In this document: in pieces, positions 1 through 8,419 of the stretch | Position numbering within the stretch: position 1 is the stretch's first letter | Layout: each line of letters begins with the position of its first letter | Assembly: GCF_031551385.1 (NCBI RefSeq) | Contig: NZ_JAVBNS010000094.1 | Coordinates: 23,136-87,135, forward strand | DNA: 64,000 nucleotides | From: Anaerosporobacter sp031551385 | GTDB taxonomy: Bacteria; Bacillota; Clostridia; Lachnospirales; Lachnospiraceae | Direction: 5' to 3' | Notes under the pieces: model-generated | The model's database searches: none | Seen by the model: the letters and a program-made list of their open reading frames with translations, nothing else | Told to the model about the DNA's origin: nothing | Made by a program: the position numbers and the translations under genes

Positions 1-43
1 TATTGGATACAATAAATTTTTTACGTGGTCTTTTCTCTGTCAT
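1..43 (-). CDS. N-terminus of a truncated unknown protein
   Basis: An ATG at 41-43 on the minus strand opens a frame reading MTEKRPRKKFIVSN up to the window edge. A GGGGG-type ribosome site lies about 9 bases upstream, and a TATAAT box is further upstream. Only 14 residues are visible and the basic N-terminus is not diagnostic, so no function can be given. It would be the next gene downstream of the radical-SAM gene ending at 224, separated from it by a terminator. Confidence 0.4.
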   Translation of the reverse strand, partial: MTEKRPRKKFIVSN

Positions 44-74
44 AGAAAATGGCCCCCTTTATAGATATAGTCTC

Positions 75-103
75 ATTATAACATTTTGATTATGCTTTGA
101 CTA
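75..103 (-). promoter_or_regulatory. Putative sigma-A promoter for the truncated gene
   Basis: On the minus strand a perfect -10 TATAAT (75-80) lies 17 bases from a weak -35 TAGTCA (98-103). It is placed correctly for the open frame starting at 43. Confidence 0.45.
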
Positions 104-171
104 TTGAGAGTATATAAATAATTGGCGTATAGTCACTCTACTCTGTAGCAAAAGACCATTATAAAGCAAAT

Positions 172-216
172 TGAAAAAAGGTTTTAGATAGCATATCTCT
201 ATACTACCTAAAACCT
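172..216 (-). terminator. Rho-independent terminator after the first radical-SAM gene
   Basis: The arms AGGTTTTAG (179-187) and CTAAAACCT (208-216) pair. On the minus strand they are followed by a T-run (CTTTTTTC). The hairpin lies 8 bases past the stop of the gene at 224-1441 and closes that transcription unit. Confidence 0.75.
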
Positions 217-223
217 CTAACAT

Positions 224-1441
224 CTATTTATTAAATATAGCCAACCGTTCCTCATCAATACTATACAAATCATGAACAAGAAAATCCGCTGATGGTGATA
301 CATCAAAATATTGTTCATATGTAAAGCCGACTTGCTTAAAGATTGCATATGTCTTCTTCGCAAGATCGAAGTGCCATTCTGGAGATGGGGTTCTATGTCC
401 TTCTAGCTTCGAACCAGGATTTGGGTTCCATGCATTTGTCAAACTTAATATTCCCCTTTTTGCAAAATACTCTACCCCTTCCAATGTTTTCTCTTTCGGT
501 TCAATTCCTGATACAAAGCCAGTTCTTACTTTACCAAAACCGAATACCTTAACAGCATATTCCAAAGCATCTACCCAATGTTGCCAGCCACCGCATTCTT
601 TTTCTTTTCCTGGGCATATCGTTTTAAATATATTTTTATCCCATAGTTCAATTTGAATTGCTAGTGTTCGATAACCAGCCTCTTTATATTTATCAATTAC
701 AGTAAGGTCTGTAGGTGCACCTATAACTGCTGTCCCATTAAAATCCTTTTGACCAAGTTCTTCTTGAATTGCCTCTGCAACGTCAATATAGTAATCTACT
801 TCTCTTCGTTCAGGGATAAAACCTCCCGTTATATTAACGTGTAATCCTCCATCTAACTCATATGCTGCTTTCACAGTCTCTGCAATCTGCTTTGGATTCT
901 TCCACTTAATATTTTCTATGTCTGCATACGTATCTTTCGTTGCATTCGCATTACAGAACAAGCAATCTAATCCTTTATCCTTTAAAGAACATTCATTACT
1001 ATATGCCACTCCTACTGTTTTAGTTGGATTAAAACTTGCTACATGAGACATCTCTACCCCATCAGAAGTACGTAATTTATAGTATTGTGGACGTTCTGTA
1101 AATGTAATTGGGAACTTCTCTTCTCCACGTTCATATAGTTTAAATTGATTATCAACATAGTCAATTGTAATGTTAGAATCAGGGTCCCAAGCAAAACTAT
1201 AGTTAATTCCACTTGGTGATGTGAAGCTACACGGAAATGCAACACCTGCATGTTCTTTGTGATCCATTTCAAAGAGCCCATGAATCTGTTCTTGCACTTT
1301 TGTTCCTAATTCTAAGTGTTTAAATATTGCTGGATTAACCTTAATTCCATAAACAATAACTCTTGATTTCAGTTCGACTTCTTTATATAGTTGTTGCTTT
1401 AACTCTTGGATTGCTTGATTGTTTTGACTGTTTTCACTCAC
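224..1441 (-). CDS. Radical-SAM protein, CX8CX2C type, copy 1
   Basis: The protein has 405 residues and is the first of three paralogues in this cluster. A cysteine triplet C151, C160, C163 sits in SNECSLKDKGLDCLFCN, giving spacing CX8CX2C rather than the canonical CX3CX2C. It is followed by a TGGFIPERREV segment expected to hold the SAM-binding glycine motif. A second conserved pair, CPGK-x3-CGG, lies near residue 275 and may bind substrate or another cluster. All three paralogues also share a T-SDG motif just before the cysteines and a PG-K-EGH motif near the C-terminus. The gene alternates with genes for ABC substrate-binding lipoproteins and lies downstream of a nitrogenase-like operon, so a role in processing the imported compound is an inference. 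The exact reaction is unknown. The radical-SAM assignment is firm in motif and fold terms; the subfamily is not recognised. Confidence 0.8.
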   Translation of the reverse strand: MSENSQNNQAIQELKQQLYKEVELKSRVIVYGIKVNPAIFKHLELGTKVQEQIHGLFEMDHKEHAGVAFPCSFTSPSGINYSFAWDPDSNITIDYVDNQFKLYERGEEKFPITFTERPQYYKLRTSDGVEMSHVASFNPTKTVGVAYSNECSLKDKGLDCLFCNANATKDTYADIENIKWKNPKQIAETVKAAYELDGGLHVNITGGFIPERREVDYYIDVAEAIQEELGQKDFNGTAVIGAPTDLTVIDKYKEAGYRTLAIQIELWDKNIFKTICPGKEKECGGWQHWVDALEYAVKVFGFGKVRTGFVSGIEPKEKTLEGVEYFAKRGILSLTNAWNPNPGSKLEGHRTPSPEWHFDLAKKTYAIFKQVGFTYEQYFDVSPSADFLVHDLYSIDEERLAIFNK

Positions 1442-1515
1442 GAATTATTCCTCCCAAATTTGATAATTATATAAACAATTGCAACACTCTTTGTAATGTG
1501 CAAAGGCATACGCTA

Positions 1516-2595
1516 CTACTTTTTACTCAATTCTTTAAATGCTTCCGTATAGAAAGTAGCATTTTCCCACGTCTCAATATCAAAGCTTTCTACTATTAAT
1601 TTGTTATCTAATAAAAATTTTAACGTATTCTCTTTATTTTGGATATCTGCTTCACTACTTCCAATACTGTAATAGTTGTCGCCATCTGGATAGAGATATC
1701 TATAGGACTCTTCACTTTCACCTGTACTTAACCATTGATTTCGTATGGTATCTTTTTCTTCCTCACACAAATTCCTTGCCTTAACTAATGCTCGAATAAA
1801 TGCCAGTATAATATCAGGGTTTTTCTCGATATATTCAGTACGTGCAACAATATAACTTCCGGAACTCCACTCTGGATGTTCCCTATAATCGCATACCACC
1901 TTGTATCCTTGCTCCACCAATCGAGTCAACGTAACCCCACCTACTACCGCAGCATCTACATTACCAGTTACTAAAAGTTCCGCACTGTCTTGTGCATTCG
2001 CATTTACAAATTCGATATCACTCTCTTTCATCCCTACGTCACTCAACATATACTGTAATATTCGATGCATAAACGCTCCTCGCTGTGTTGCAATTTTCTT
2101 TCCCTTCAAATCCTGTACTGAATGATACGTTTCATCGCCCACCACTAAAGATGCCCCATTATTCAAGCCACTGTATGCAATAATTTGAGTATCAATTCCT
2201 GATGCTTTACCTATTACTGCTGGAACATCTCCAAGCACTCCGATATCCAAATCTTTCGTTGCTAACGCTTCATTAATTGCTGGACCTGCACCTGTCATGG
2301 GGACTAATTCTACCTTTACTCCAATTGCATTTAACTCTTCTTCAATAAAACCTTGATCTCTTGCAACACCTAGCGTATCCGAAAGTACACCCCCACCCGT
2401 TACATCAACGTAACCAATCTTTACCGTGTCAGACTTATGCCCTGTAGGAAAATCTGTAGCTGGGGCAAGTTGTGATTGTGTATCCACATCAACGACTTGC
2501 TCCTTATTGGAATTAGATTTCTTAGCGCAAGCGCTAATTAACAGTATGGTTGCCAAAATGAGAGCTATTTTTGCTATTCCCTCTTTCCTCTTCAA
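1516..2595 (-). CDS. ABC substrate-binding lipoprotein (NMT1/SsuA-like), copy 1
   Basis: This is a 359-residue secreted lipoprotein. It has a basic N-terminus, a hydrophobic stretch and a lipobox ending LLISAC, so Cys23 would be lipidated. The mature part reads as a periplasmic-binding-protein fold of the SsuA/TauA/ThiY (NMT1) group: VKIGYVDVTGGG, GPAINEAL and DLKGKKIATQRGA match the usual first-lobe and hinge motifs. Such proteins bind sulfonates, taurine, nitrate or thiamine precursors for an SsuC-type permease. The matching permease and ATPase are at 13593-15135. The gene is 20 bases from the neighbouring radical-SAM gene (2616-3842), so the two are probably co-transcribed. Its ligand cannot be read from sequence. 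Confidence 0.82.
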   Translation of the reverse strand: MKRKEGIAKIALILATILLISACAKKSNSNKEQVVDVDTQSQLAPATDFPTGHKSDTVKIGYVDVTGGGVLSDTLGVARDQGFIEEELNAIGVKVELVPMTGAGPAINEALATKDLDIGVLGDVPAVIGKASGIDTQIIAYSGLNNGASLVVGDETYHSVQDLKGKKIATQRGAFMHRILQYMLSDVGMKESDIEFVNANAQDSAELLVTGNVDAAVVGGVTLTRLVEQGYKVVCDYREHPEWSSGSYIVARTEYIEKNPDIILAFIRALVKARNLCEEEKDTIRNQWLSTGESEESYRYLYPDGDNYYSIGSSEADIQNKENTLKFLLDNKLIVESFDIETWENATFYTEAFKELSKK

Positions 2596-2615
2596 TCAAA
2601 ATCCCCTCCATCTAA

Positions 2616-3842
2616 TTATTCAATAAACTCTACATTTTCCAAATTAATTAGTCCATCTTCAATTCGATAGATCTCATGTATCACAAAATTACCTGCACAT
2701 GTATTGGATAATTGTTCATATGTAATACCGTTCTTTCTTAACGTACTTGTTATTCTATTCTGTACTTCCCAGTGCCAGTCAAATGTAGGGCTTTGATGTC
2801 CTTCCAATTTTGAACCTAGATTTGGCCCCCAAGGGGTTGCCGTCGCCACAATACCTTGTGATGATAATGTTTCAATCCCATCTAATAGATACTCTTTTGG
2901 CTCTAATCCAGCTACAAAATTACTTCTAACATTACCTTTACCAAATACCTCTACTGCGTAAGTTAACGCTTCTCTCCAATGTTCATAACCTCCGCATTCT
3001 TTTGCCTTACCAGGGCAGATTGCATGGAAGAAATCTTTATTCCAAACTTCCAAGTTAAACGCAATGGAGCTAAATCCTGCTTCCTTATATTTCTCAATTG
3101 TTGTCAAATCTCTTGGCGCTCCAATACACGCTGTTCCATTGAAATCATCTCTTCCAAGCTTCTCACGAATACTTTCCGCAACGTCAAGATAATAGTCAAC
3201 CTCTCGTCTTTCTGGAATAAATCCCCCTGTAATTGTTACATGCTCATAGCCTTCTGCATATGCAGCTTTCACCGTTTCTCCAATCTGAAGCGGAGTCTTC
3301 CATTGCACACCGTCTCGTTCTCCATATCTGTTTTTCGTTGCATTGATATTACAGAACAGACAATCCAATCCTTTATCTTTAAGAGAACATTCATTGCTAT
3401 ATGCAATTGTTATTATCTTATGGTTGTGTGCTCTATTTCCTTGGTCGCTGGCAATTGTTTTCATCGCTACCCCATCAGAAGTAGTTTGACCATAGAACTT
3501 AGGTGCTTCCATAAAATACAGTCTTAACAATTTTGAATTATTATCTGCTATATAATAAGCATCTTGCTCTCTCTCGATATGATAAGTGCCTCTCTTATTC
3601 AATCCACTGTACACTTGAAAACCGCTTTCTGTATAGTAAGAAGAAGGGATATGATATCCCACTGTAGAATCTTTTGATGGATCCATACATAGATGCAATA
3701 ATTGCAATTCAGGGTGTTTCTCAATTAAATCCTTGAACGTATCTGGTTCAAAAGAAATTCCCTTTATCGGAAGTTGTAACGTTAATTTTAACTCCTCATA
3801 TAATTCATCTTTGCTTTTTACTTTATTAATTATTTTGCTCAT
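2616..3842 (-). CDS. Radical-SAM protein, CX8CX2C type, copy 2
   Basis: This is the second paralogue. Numbered from an ATG at 3854 it has 412 residues with cluster cysteines C156, C165 and C168 in the same CX8CX2C spacing. I prefer the ATG at 3842 (408 residues) because the purine-rich ribosome site is only one base from the upstream ATG. It keeps the TGGFIPERREV, CPGK-x3-CGG and GSKLEGH motifs of its sisters. The N-terminal 120 residues are much less conserved than the core, as expected for substrate-specific parts. It is flanked on both sides by substrate-binding lipoprotein genes, so each binding protein may be paired with one radical-SAM enzyme. Confidence 0.8.
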   Translation of the reverse strand: MSKIINKVKSKDELYEELKLTLQLPIKGISFEPDTFKDLIEKHPELQLLHLCMDPSKDSTVGYHIPSSYYTESGFQVYSGLNKRGTYHIEREQDAYYIADNNSKLLRLYFMEAPKFYGQTTSDGVAMKTIASDQGNRAHNHKIITIAYSNECSLKDKGLDCLFCNINATKNRYGERDGVQWKTPLQIGETVKAAYAEGYEHVTITGGFIPERREVDYYLDVAESIREKLGRDDFNGTACIGAPRDLTTIEKYKEAGFSSIAFNLEVWNKDFFHAICPGKAKECGGYEHWREALTYAVEVFGKGNVRSNFVAGLEPKEYLLDGIETLSSQGIVATATPWGPNLGSKLEGHQSPTFDWHWEVQNRITSTLRKNGITYEQLSNTCAGNFVIHEIYRIEDGLINLENVEFIE

Positions 3843-3902
3843 TGTAATAACCATTCCTTTCTCTTAACCTGAAAACTTTAAGTCACAGGCACAATTTTGC
3901 AT

Positions 3903-3924
3903 GTGAAAAATCAAGATTTTTCAC
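3903..3924. promoter_or_regulatory. 22-bp perfect palindrome between lipoprotein and radical-SAM genes
   Basis: GTGAAAAATC and its exact reverse complement are separated by two bases. The site lies in the 125-bp gap between the gene ending at 3980 and the start at 3842. A 2-base loop is too tight for a good RNA hairpin, so a dimeric regulator site, for example for one of the Rrf2 proteins, is as likely as a terminator. Confidence 0.4.
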
Positions 3925-3979
3925 ACTGTTCCCTTTTTCCGAAACAATACTTCGCAGTGTCATACATTCTACATTACAT

Positions 3980-5053
3980 CTACTTCGTCACTTCCAGTAA
4001 TGCCTCTTTATAATAGCTATCGTTAACAAGTTCCTTCATATCAACACTCTCACCAATTAAACCATTCTCTTTTAGAAATATCTCTACTTCTTGCAATCGT
4101 TCTATCCACTTTTCCGTAATTTCACCCGATAGATTTGAAAATGCTTCCGTCTTATTCCCGTATACCTCCTTTGCAATATCATGACTAATTCTATCATTTA
4201 CAAATGCATCAATTGCCTCTTCTTCATGGCTAACCGCATACTGATACCCTCGGATATACGCCTTTAAGAATGCTGTTGTAACTTCTTCATTCTCCTGCAA
4301 ATACTCATTCCTTGCGACTAGTACTAACTGGCTAATCAACTCCTTGTGACTATCTGTTGTCGATTCAATAACACGTATCGGAAACTGCTTTTCAATCAAT
4401 AACGCCTGTATCGTAGTCGTTACCAAAGCATCTGCATTTCCACTTGTAAATGTTGCCGAAGCGGTAGCCACATCATTTACTACATTAATGTCTTTAAAAT
4501 CTAAATCATTGGCTTGCAAAACTCTTCTAAAGTACTCATCAAGCACTGTTCCTTTACCACTGATTACAGTCTTCCCTTTTAAATCCTCTACTGTCTGAAT
4601 CGTTGAATTTTCTGGAACAATAATACACTGGTCTAAGTTTGAATCTGTCATAGCAATGATAGAAACATCAACTCCATTTGATTTCAATACAATCGGTGGT
4701 AGATTGCCATAGATAGCCATGTCTATGCTTTTTCCTGCAAATGCTTCATTAATCGCTGGGCCTGCCTGTGCAAATCCAAAAACCTCTAGTTCATAACCAA
4801 CTGCTTCTAACTCTTCTTTAAGATAATTTTGCTGCTGTGCAATCAACAAGATTCCTGATAATTCATTGCTCTCTGTTGTTAACGCCAATCGTAATTTCTT
4901 TAGCTCACCTTCCTCATTTACCTCTTGTGCATTACTATCACTTGTTACTTCCTTACTGCTTGCATTTCTACCACATGAGGTTAATACAAACGCTATAACT
5001 ATCAAATACAATCCACTTAAAATGTATTTCCATAGATTCTTTATATTTTTCAT
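3980..5053 (-). CDS. ABC substrate-binding lipoprotein (NMT1/SsuA-like), copy 2
   Basis: This is a paralogue of the lipoprotein at 1516-2595, about 357 residues from the preferred ATG at 5053. The upstream ATG at 5062 sits directly against the GGAGAG ribosome site and is unlikely to be used. The signal peptide ends in a VLTSC lipobox. The motifs AGPAINEAF, DLKGKTVISGKGT and a C-terminal helix-rich lobe fit the same binding-protein family. The two copies share fold motifs but differ clearly in ligand-pocket regions, suggesting different or graded ligand preferences for one transporter. The next gene downstream is radical-SAM copy 2. Confidence 0.82.
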   Translation of the reverse strand: MKNIKNLWKYILSGLYLIVIAFVLTSCGRNASSKEVTSDSNAQEVNEEGELKKLRLALTTESNELSGILLIAQQQNYLKEELEAVGYELEVFGFAQAGPAINEAFAGKSIDMAIYGNLPPIVLKSNGVDVSIIAMTDSNLDQCIIVPENSTIQTVEDLKGKTVISGKGTVLDEYFRRVLQANDLDFKDINVVNDVATASATFTSGNADALVTTTIQALLIEKQFPIRVIESTTDSHKELISQLVLVARNEYLQENEEVTTAFLKAYIRGYQYAVSHEEEAIDAFVNDRISHDIAKEVYGNKTEAFSNLSGEITEKWIERLQEVEIFLKENGLIGESVDMKELVNDSYYKEALLEVTK

Positions 5054-5151
5054 ATCAGCCATCTCTCCATTATCATATATTCTAGGTACTTATTCCTGTC
5101 TACATCCTTCAACCTTCAAGTTATCATTCTAATCAACTACAGATTCTAAAC

Positions 5152-5197
5152 AAAAAAGGCTAGTGCAACATAAATAATTTATGTATGCATTAGCCTC
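5152..5197 (-). terminator. Terminator after the FMN-binding protein gene
   Basis: AGGCTA-TGCA-CATAAAT pairs with its complement around a short loop, and on the minus strand it is followed by TTTTTT. The flank CCTCTAGTTATCTAGTCAG (5194-5212) recurs beside the terminator at 13341. Confidence 0.8.
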
Positions 5198-5245
5198 TAG
5201 TTATCTAGTCAGATTCCTTTAATTTGTTGTAACTATTCTTAGTCT

Positions 5246-5677
5246 CTACTGAACAGTCACGATTCTCTCTTTAATTGGAGCAGAAAAATCCACAATCTTC
5301 AATTTCTCTGCTATAACTTTATACACATGTTGCTTACTTCCATCAAGGTTCAATTGAGGTCTTCTTTTCTTAATAATATCAACCGCCCCTTGAAACTCAT
5401 CCTCCTTAACAGGATACGCCTTCCCATAGATTGTAACGTTCTTAAAATTAGGCATCTTCTGCCCTTCATGTTGAACAAGAATTGTAACATTCGGATTATG
5501 CTCCAACTGCTTCACCTTATTCGTATCCTTCCCTGTACCAAAATACAAAGCATTGTCCTCAAACTGAAAACCACCAATCGCCCTAATATCTGGATTCCCT
5601 TCTTCATCAACCGTAGTCAACACAATTGACTGACTCTCTGTAATGTACTTACTAATTTCTTGATTATCGATACTCAT
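5246..5677 (-). CDS. Pyridoxamine 5'-phosphate oxidase-like FMN-binding protein
   Basis: This 143-residue protein has the split-barrel FMN-binding fold typical of the PNPOx-like family. A strand-rich N-terminus reads VLTTVDEEGNPDIRAIGGF; TGKDTNKVKQLEHNPNVTILV follows, and then TIYGKAYPVKEDE. Proteins of this size bind FMN or related cofactors and are usually oxidoreductases of unknown substrate; true PdxH is longer. The gene has its own strong terminator and lies between tRNA-Cys and the lipoprotein/radical-SAM genes, so membership of the nitrogenase-like system is possible but unproven. It might supply or accept electrons. Confidence 0.75.
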   Translation of the reverse strand: MSIDNQEISKYITESQSIVLTTVDEEGNPDIRAIGGFQFEDNALYFGTGKDTNKVKQLEHNPNVTILVQHEGQKMPNFKNVTIYGKAYPVKEDEFQGAVDIIKKRRPQLNLDGSKQHVYKVIAEKLKIVDFSAPIKERIVTVQ

Positions 5678-5732
5678 ATTATCACCTATACCTTTCGTTA
5701 TGTTTATTAATTCATAATTACATATATTGAAA

Positions 5733-5804
5733 TGGTGCCCACCGGATTCGAACCGATAATCTAAGTTTTGCAGACTCTTGCCTTTCCCTGTTGGCTATGA
5801 CACC
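5733..5804 (-). tRNA. tRNA-Cys (GCA), with weak stems
   Basis: The minus strand folds as a 72-base cloverleaf without encoded CCA. The D stem is GCC/GGC. The anticodon loop CTGCAAA gives GCA, and the T arm has loop TTCGAAT. The acceptor stem has a mismatch at 7-66 (A-G), and the anticodon stem has an A-A at 27-43 plus a G-T pair, so this copy looks divergent or decaying. It lies inside the nitrogenase-like region. Confidence 0.7.
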
Positions 5805-6011
5805 ATATTTTTCTTATGTTAAAATCCTTTCAAGCTTATACAATAATCTATTCCAATTTAGACTTCAAAAACTTTCAATCTAAAACTGTTGCTTTTGATA
5901 AATTACTTCATTACCCTATCTAGTAAAATATTCCAAAACAATTACATACGATGTATCTACCCATAGACGATTATTTTTTATTTATCAGATACATTATTTT
6001 CACGAATTCTA

Positions 6012-6172
6012 AAGTGCGTTTGAAAAATGCTTTTACTGGGCTGTGCACTCCACTTAGTGGGGTAGAAGTTTAAAATTCAGGAGGCATAGCAGGCTATGTT
6101 GACTAAATTTTAAACTTTCAGACCGCTGAGTGGAGGGTGCAGGGCATCGGAATAATTTACCAAACACGCCCT
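6012..6172. repeat. Family B MITE-like element, copy 1
   Basis: This 161-bp, nearly full-length palindrome has ends AGTGCGTTTGAAAA and TTTACCAAACACGCCCT. The inner arms CTCCACTTAGTGG and CCGCTGAGTGGAG also pair. It has no coding capacity. It is about 85% similar by eye to copy 2 at 6416-6575. The preceding gap (5805-6011) shows no gene or clear signal. Confidence 0.75.
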
Positions 6173-6250
6173 AGCCCCAAAACTCCAATCAAAGTCAACG
6201 TTACACAAACAGTGAATATTGCAGGCTGTTTTTCCTTCAATAATCTCTCC

Positions 6251-6741
6251 GTACTTGTGTATCAAAAAATTATCCGTCCAAAACTCAATTACCTTAATCT
6301 GCTTCTTCGCTGCTGTATTATAGCTAAGAAACGATAGCGAAATACCTATAGCACTTCTTAGTGTGTACTTAACACCCTAGGAAGGCGAGGCACGGACGCC
6401 GAGCCAGTCTGAGCTAGGGTGTGTCTAAAAATGCTTGTACTGAGCTGTGCACTCCACTTAGTGGGGTGGAAGTTCAAAATTCAGGAGGCGTAGCGGGCTA
6501 CGTTGACTGATTTTTGAGCTTTCAAACCGCTGAGTGGAGGGTGCAGAACAGTGCAATGATTTTTCAGACATACCCGAGGGCAGGATGCCGAATCGAAGGC
6601 GTTTCCGCAACATACGAACACTTCTCCGTACACACTTAGAAGTACTTAGGTATGCAGCGTGTTTCGTGCTATAATACAGCAGCGAAGAAGCTATGAAAAC
6701 CCAAAAAGTTTTGCACTCACACCCTCCCCCTACACAAGTAC
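6251..6741 (+). repeat. Family A long-hairpin element, copy 1, interrupted
   Basis: The ends are GTACTTGTGTA (6251-6261) and its perfect complement (6731-6741). The inner arms contain GCTGCTGTATTATAGC on both sides. The conserved core GGCGAGGCA-GGACGCCGAG and GGCAGGATGCCGAATCGAAG are split by a family B element (6416-6575). No ORF of substance is present. The element fills the space downstream of the radical-SAM copy 3 stop. Confidence 0.8.
6416..6575. repeat. Family B MITE-like element, copy 2, nested in family A
   Basis: The terminal inverted repeats are AGGGTGTGTCTAAAA and the complement of GGGTATGTCTGAAAA, with inner arms as in copy 1. It interrupts the A core between GAGCT and GAGG. The other A copies read GAGCTGAGGCAGG there, so this is an insertion of about 160 bp. 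Confidence 0.8.
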
Positions 6742-6751
6742 TCCTCAGTCT

Positions 6752-7948
6752 TTATTGATGGAAAACAGGCAACAATTCATCGTCAACTTTGTAGAAATCG
6801 TGGAGTAGAAGTGCACCAGGAGTTGCATTGTAAACTTGTTCATAAGTGCGACCATATTTTCTAAGAATACGGTAAATTCTTTGTTGAACGTCCCAATGCC
6901 ATTCAGGAGTAGGAGTTCTATGCCCTTCAAATTTCGAACCAATGTTAGGAACCCAGTTAAATGCAGCTGTTGCAACAACGCCTTTCTCAGCTAATGTTTC
7001 AATACCTTCTAATAGGTATTCTTTCGGTTCTAACCCCGGAACAAAGTTACTACGAACATTTCCAACGCCAAATACTTGAATTGCGTAATCAATGGCTTTT
7101 AACCAATTATCATATCCACCGCATAATTCTGCTTTACCAGGGCAGATTGCTCGGAAGAAATCTTTATTCCATACTTCTAAGTTAATACCGATTGTACTAA
7201 AGCCAGCTTCTTTATATTTCTCTAATACTGCTAAATCTTGTGGTGCTCCAATACAAGCTGTTCCATTGAATGTATCTGTTCCTAGATATTCACGAATTGT
7301 CTCTGCTGTATCTAAGTAGTACTCCACTTCACGTCTCTCTGGAATAAAACCACCTGTAATCGTTAGATGATTATAGCCCAAATCATATGCCGTTTTCACT
7401 GTTTCTGCTATTTGTTTCGGATTCTTCCATTCAATATTTTCTTTCTCAGCAAAGCGGTCTTTTGTTGCATTGATATTACAGAACAGACAATCAAGCCCCT
7501 TATCTTTTAGCGCACATTCATTACTGTATGCAACTAAAATCTGCTTATCTCCAAACTGACCATCTCCTGCTGCAACAATCGTTTTCATAGATGTGCCATC
7601 AGAAGTCTTCTTACCATATATCGGAGATGCTTTCGTAACCTCTATCTTTGATAATCTCTCACCATCTTTCTTCAAGATGATATCACCATTTTCCTCTTCC
7701 AGATAATATGGTGAGCGAGAATTCTTATTCAATGAAGCACCAATACCATGCTCGAATCGAAATCCTCCTGGTACCTCGATATCAGCAGTATCATCAATTG
7801 AGAAATCCATACAGTTATGTGCTACCGCTATGTTGGCATCTTTCTCAAGTGCACTTTTAAATATCTGTGGATCAAATCGAACACCTTCAACTCCAGTGTT
7901 ATTTCTAAGTTCAATTTCCTTATACAATTCTTCTTTTAAATTACTCAT
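6752..7948 (-). CDS. Radical-SAM protein, CX8CX2C type, copy 3
   Basis: This 398-residue third paralogue has cluster cysteines C145, C154 and C157 in SNECALKDKGLDCLFCN. It shares TGGFIPERREVEYY, the ICPGK-ELCGG pair and PNIGSKFEGH with copies 1 and 2. It is closest to copy 2 by eye: both have NVRSNFVPGLEPKEYLL-like and NINATK blocks, where copy 1 has VRTGFVSGIEPKEK. It is the copy nearest the nitrogenase-like operon, and repeat element A2 separates it from the NifK-like gene. It is probably the founding member, with copies 1 and 2 arising by duplication together with a binding-protein gene; that history is inference. Confidence 0.8.
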   Translation of the reverse strand: MSNLKEELYKEIELRNNTGVEGVRFDPQIFKSALEKDANIAVAHNCMDFSIDDTADIEVPGGFRFEHGIGASLNKNSRSPYYLEEENGDIILKKDGERLSKIEVTKASPIYGKKTSDGTSMKTIVAAGDGQFGDKQILVAYSNECALKDKGLDCLFCNINATKDRFAEKENIEWKNPKQIAETVKTAYDLGYNHLTITGGFIPERREVEYYLDTAETIREYLGTDTFNGTACIGAPQDLAVLEKYKEAGFSTIGINLEVWNKDFFRAICPGKAELCGGYDNWLKAIDYAIQVFGVGNVRSNFVPGLEPKEYLLEGIETLAEKGVVATAAFNWVPNIGSKFEGHRTPTPEWHWDVQQRIYRILRKYGRTYEQVYNATPGALLLHDFYKVDDELLPVFHQ

Positions 7949-8029
7949 ATATATCTACCCCTTTCACTTAATTAATATTTTTGATTCAAGTATCAACAAG
8001 ATTAAAAACAACCTCGACAGTGAATACTT

Positions 8030-8419
8030 GGTAATATTTATTCATTGATCAATCTACTCGTACTTGTGTATCAGTACAATAGATATGCAAAACTTCATTA
8101 CTTATCTTGCTTCTTTGTTGCTGTCCTATAATAAAGAAACGGTAGTGAAACACCTATAGTACTTCTTAGTGTGTATATTCACAGCCTAGGAAGGCGAGGC
8201 ATGGATGCCGAGCCAGCCTGAGCTGAGGCAGGATGCCGAATCGAAGGCTGTTCCGTAAGTTTTCGATAGCTGCTATTACACACTTAGAAGTACTTAGGTG
8301 TGTAGCGTGTTTCGTATTATAGGGCAGCAACGAAGAAGCTGTAAAACATATCAAAGTTTTGCTTCCAAAAAGTATCCTACACAAGTACACGAATTACCTA
8401 CAAATGAATAAATATTACC
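8030..8419 (+). repeat. Family A long-hairpin element, copy 2
   Basis: The outer arms GGTAATATTTATTCAT (8030-8045) and its exact complement (8404-8419) enclose GTACTTGTGTA/TACACAAGTAC, GCAAAACTT arms and GTTGCTGTCCTATAAT-type arms. The core GGCGAGGCATGGATGCCGAG is intact. The right arm contains the TAA stop of the NifK-like gene (8415-8417), so the element is transcribed with that operon or ends it. Confidence 0.8.

Noticed and set aside
2979..3527. 182-residue plus-strand ORF opposite radical-SAM copy 2
   Set aside because: Shadow of the real minus-strand gene; its peptide is cysteine/phenylalanine-rich and unlike any family.
6749..6978. Second frame at the end of radical-SAM copy 3
   Set aside because: It overlaps the conserved C-terminus in another frame and encodes an unnatural leucine-rich peptide.
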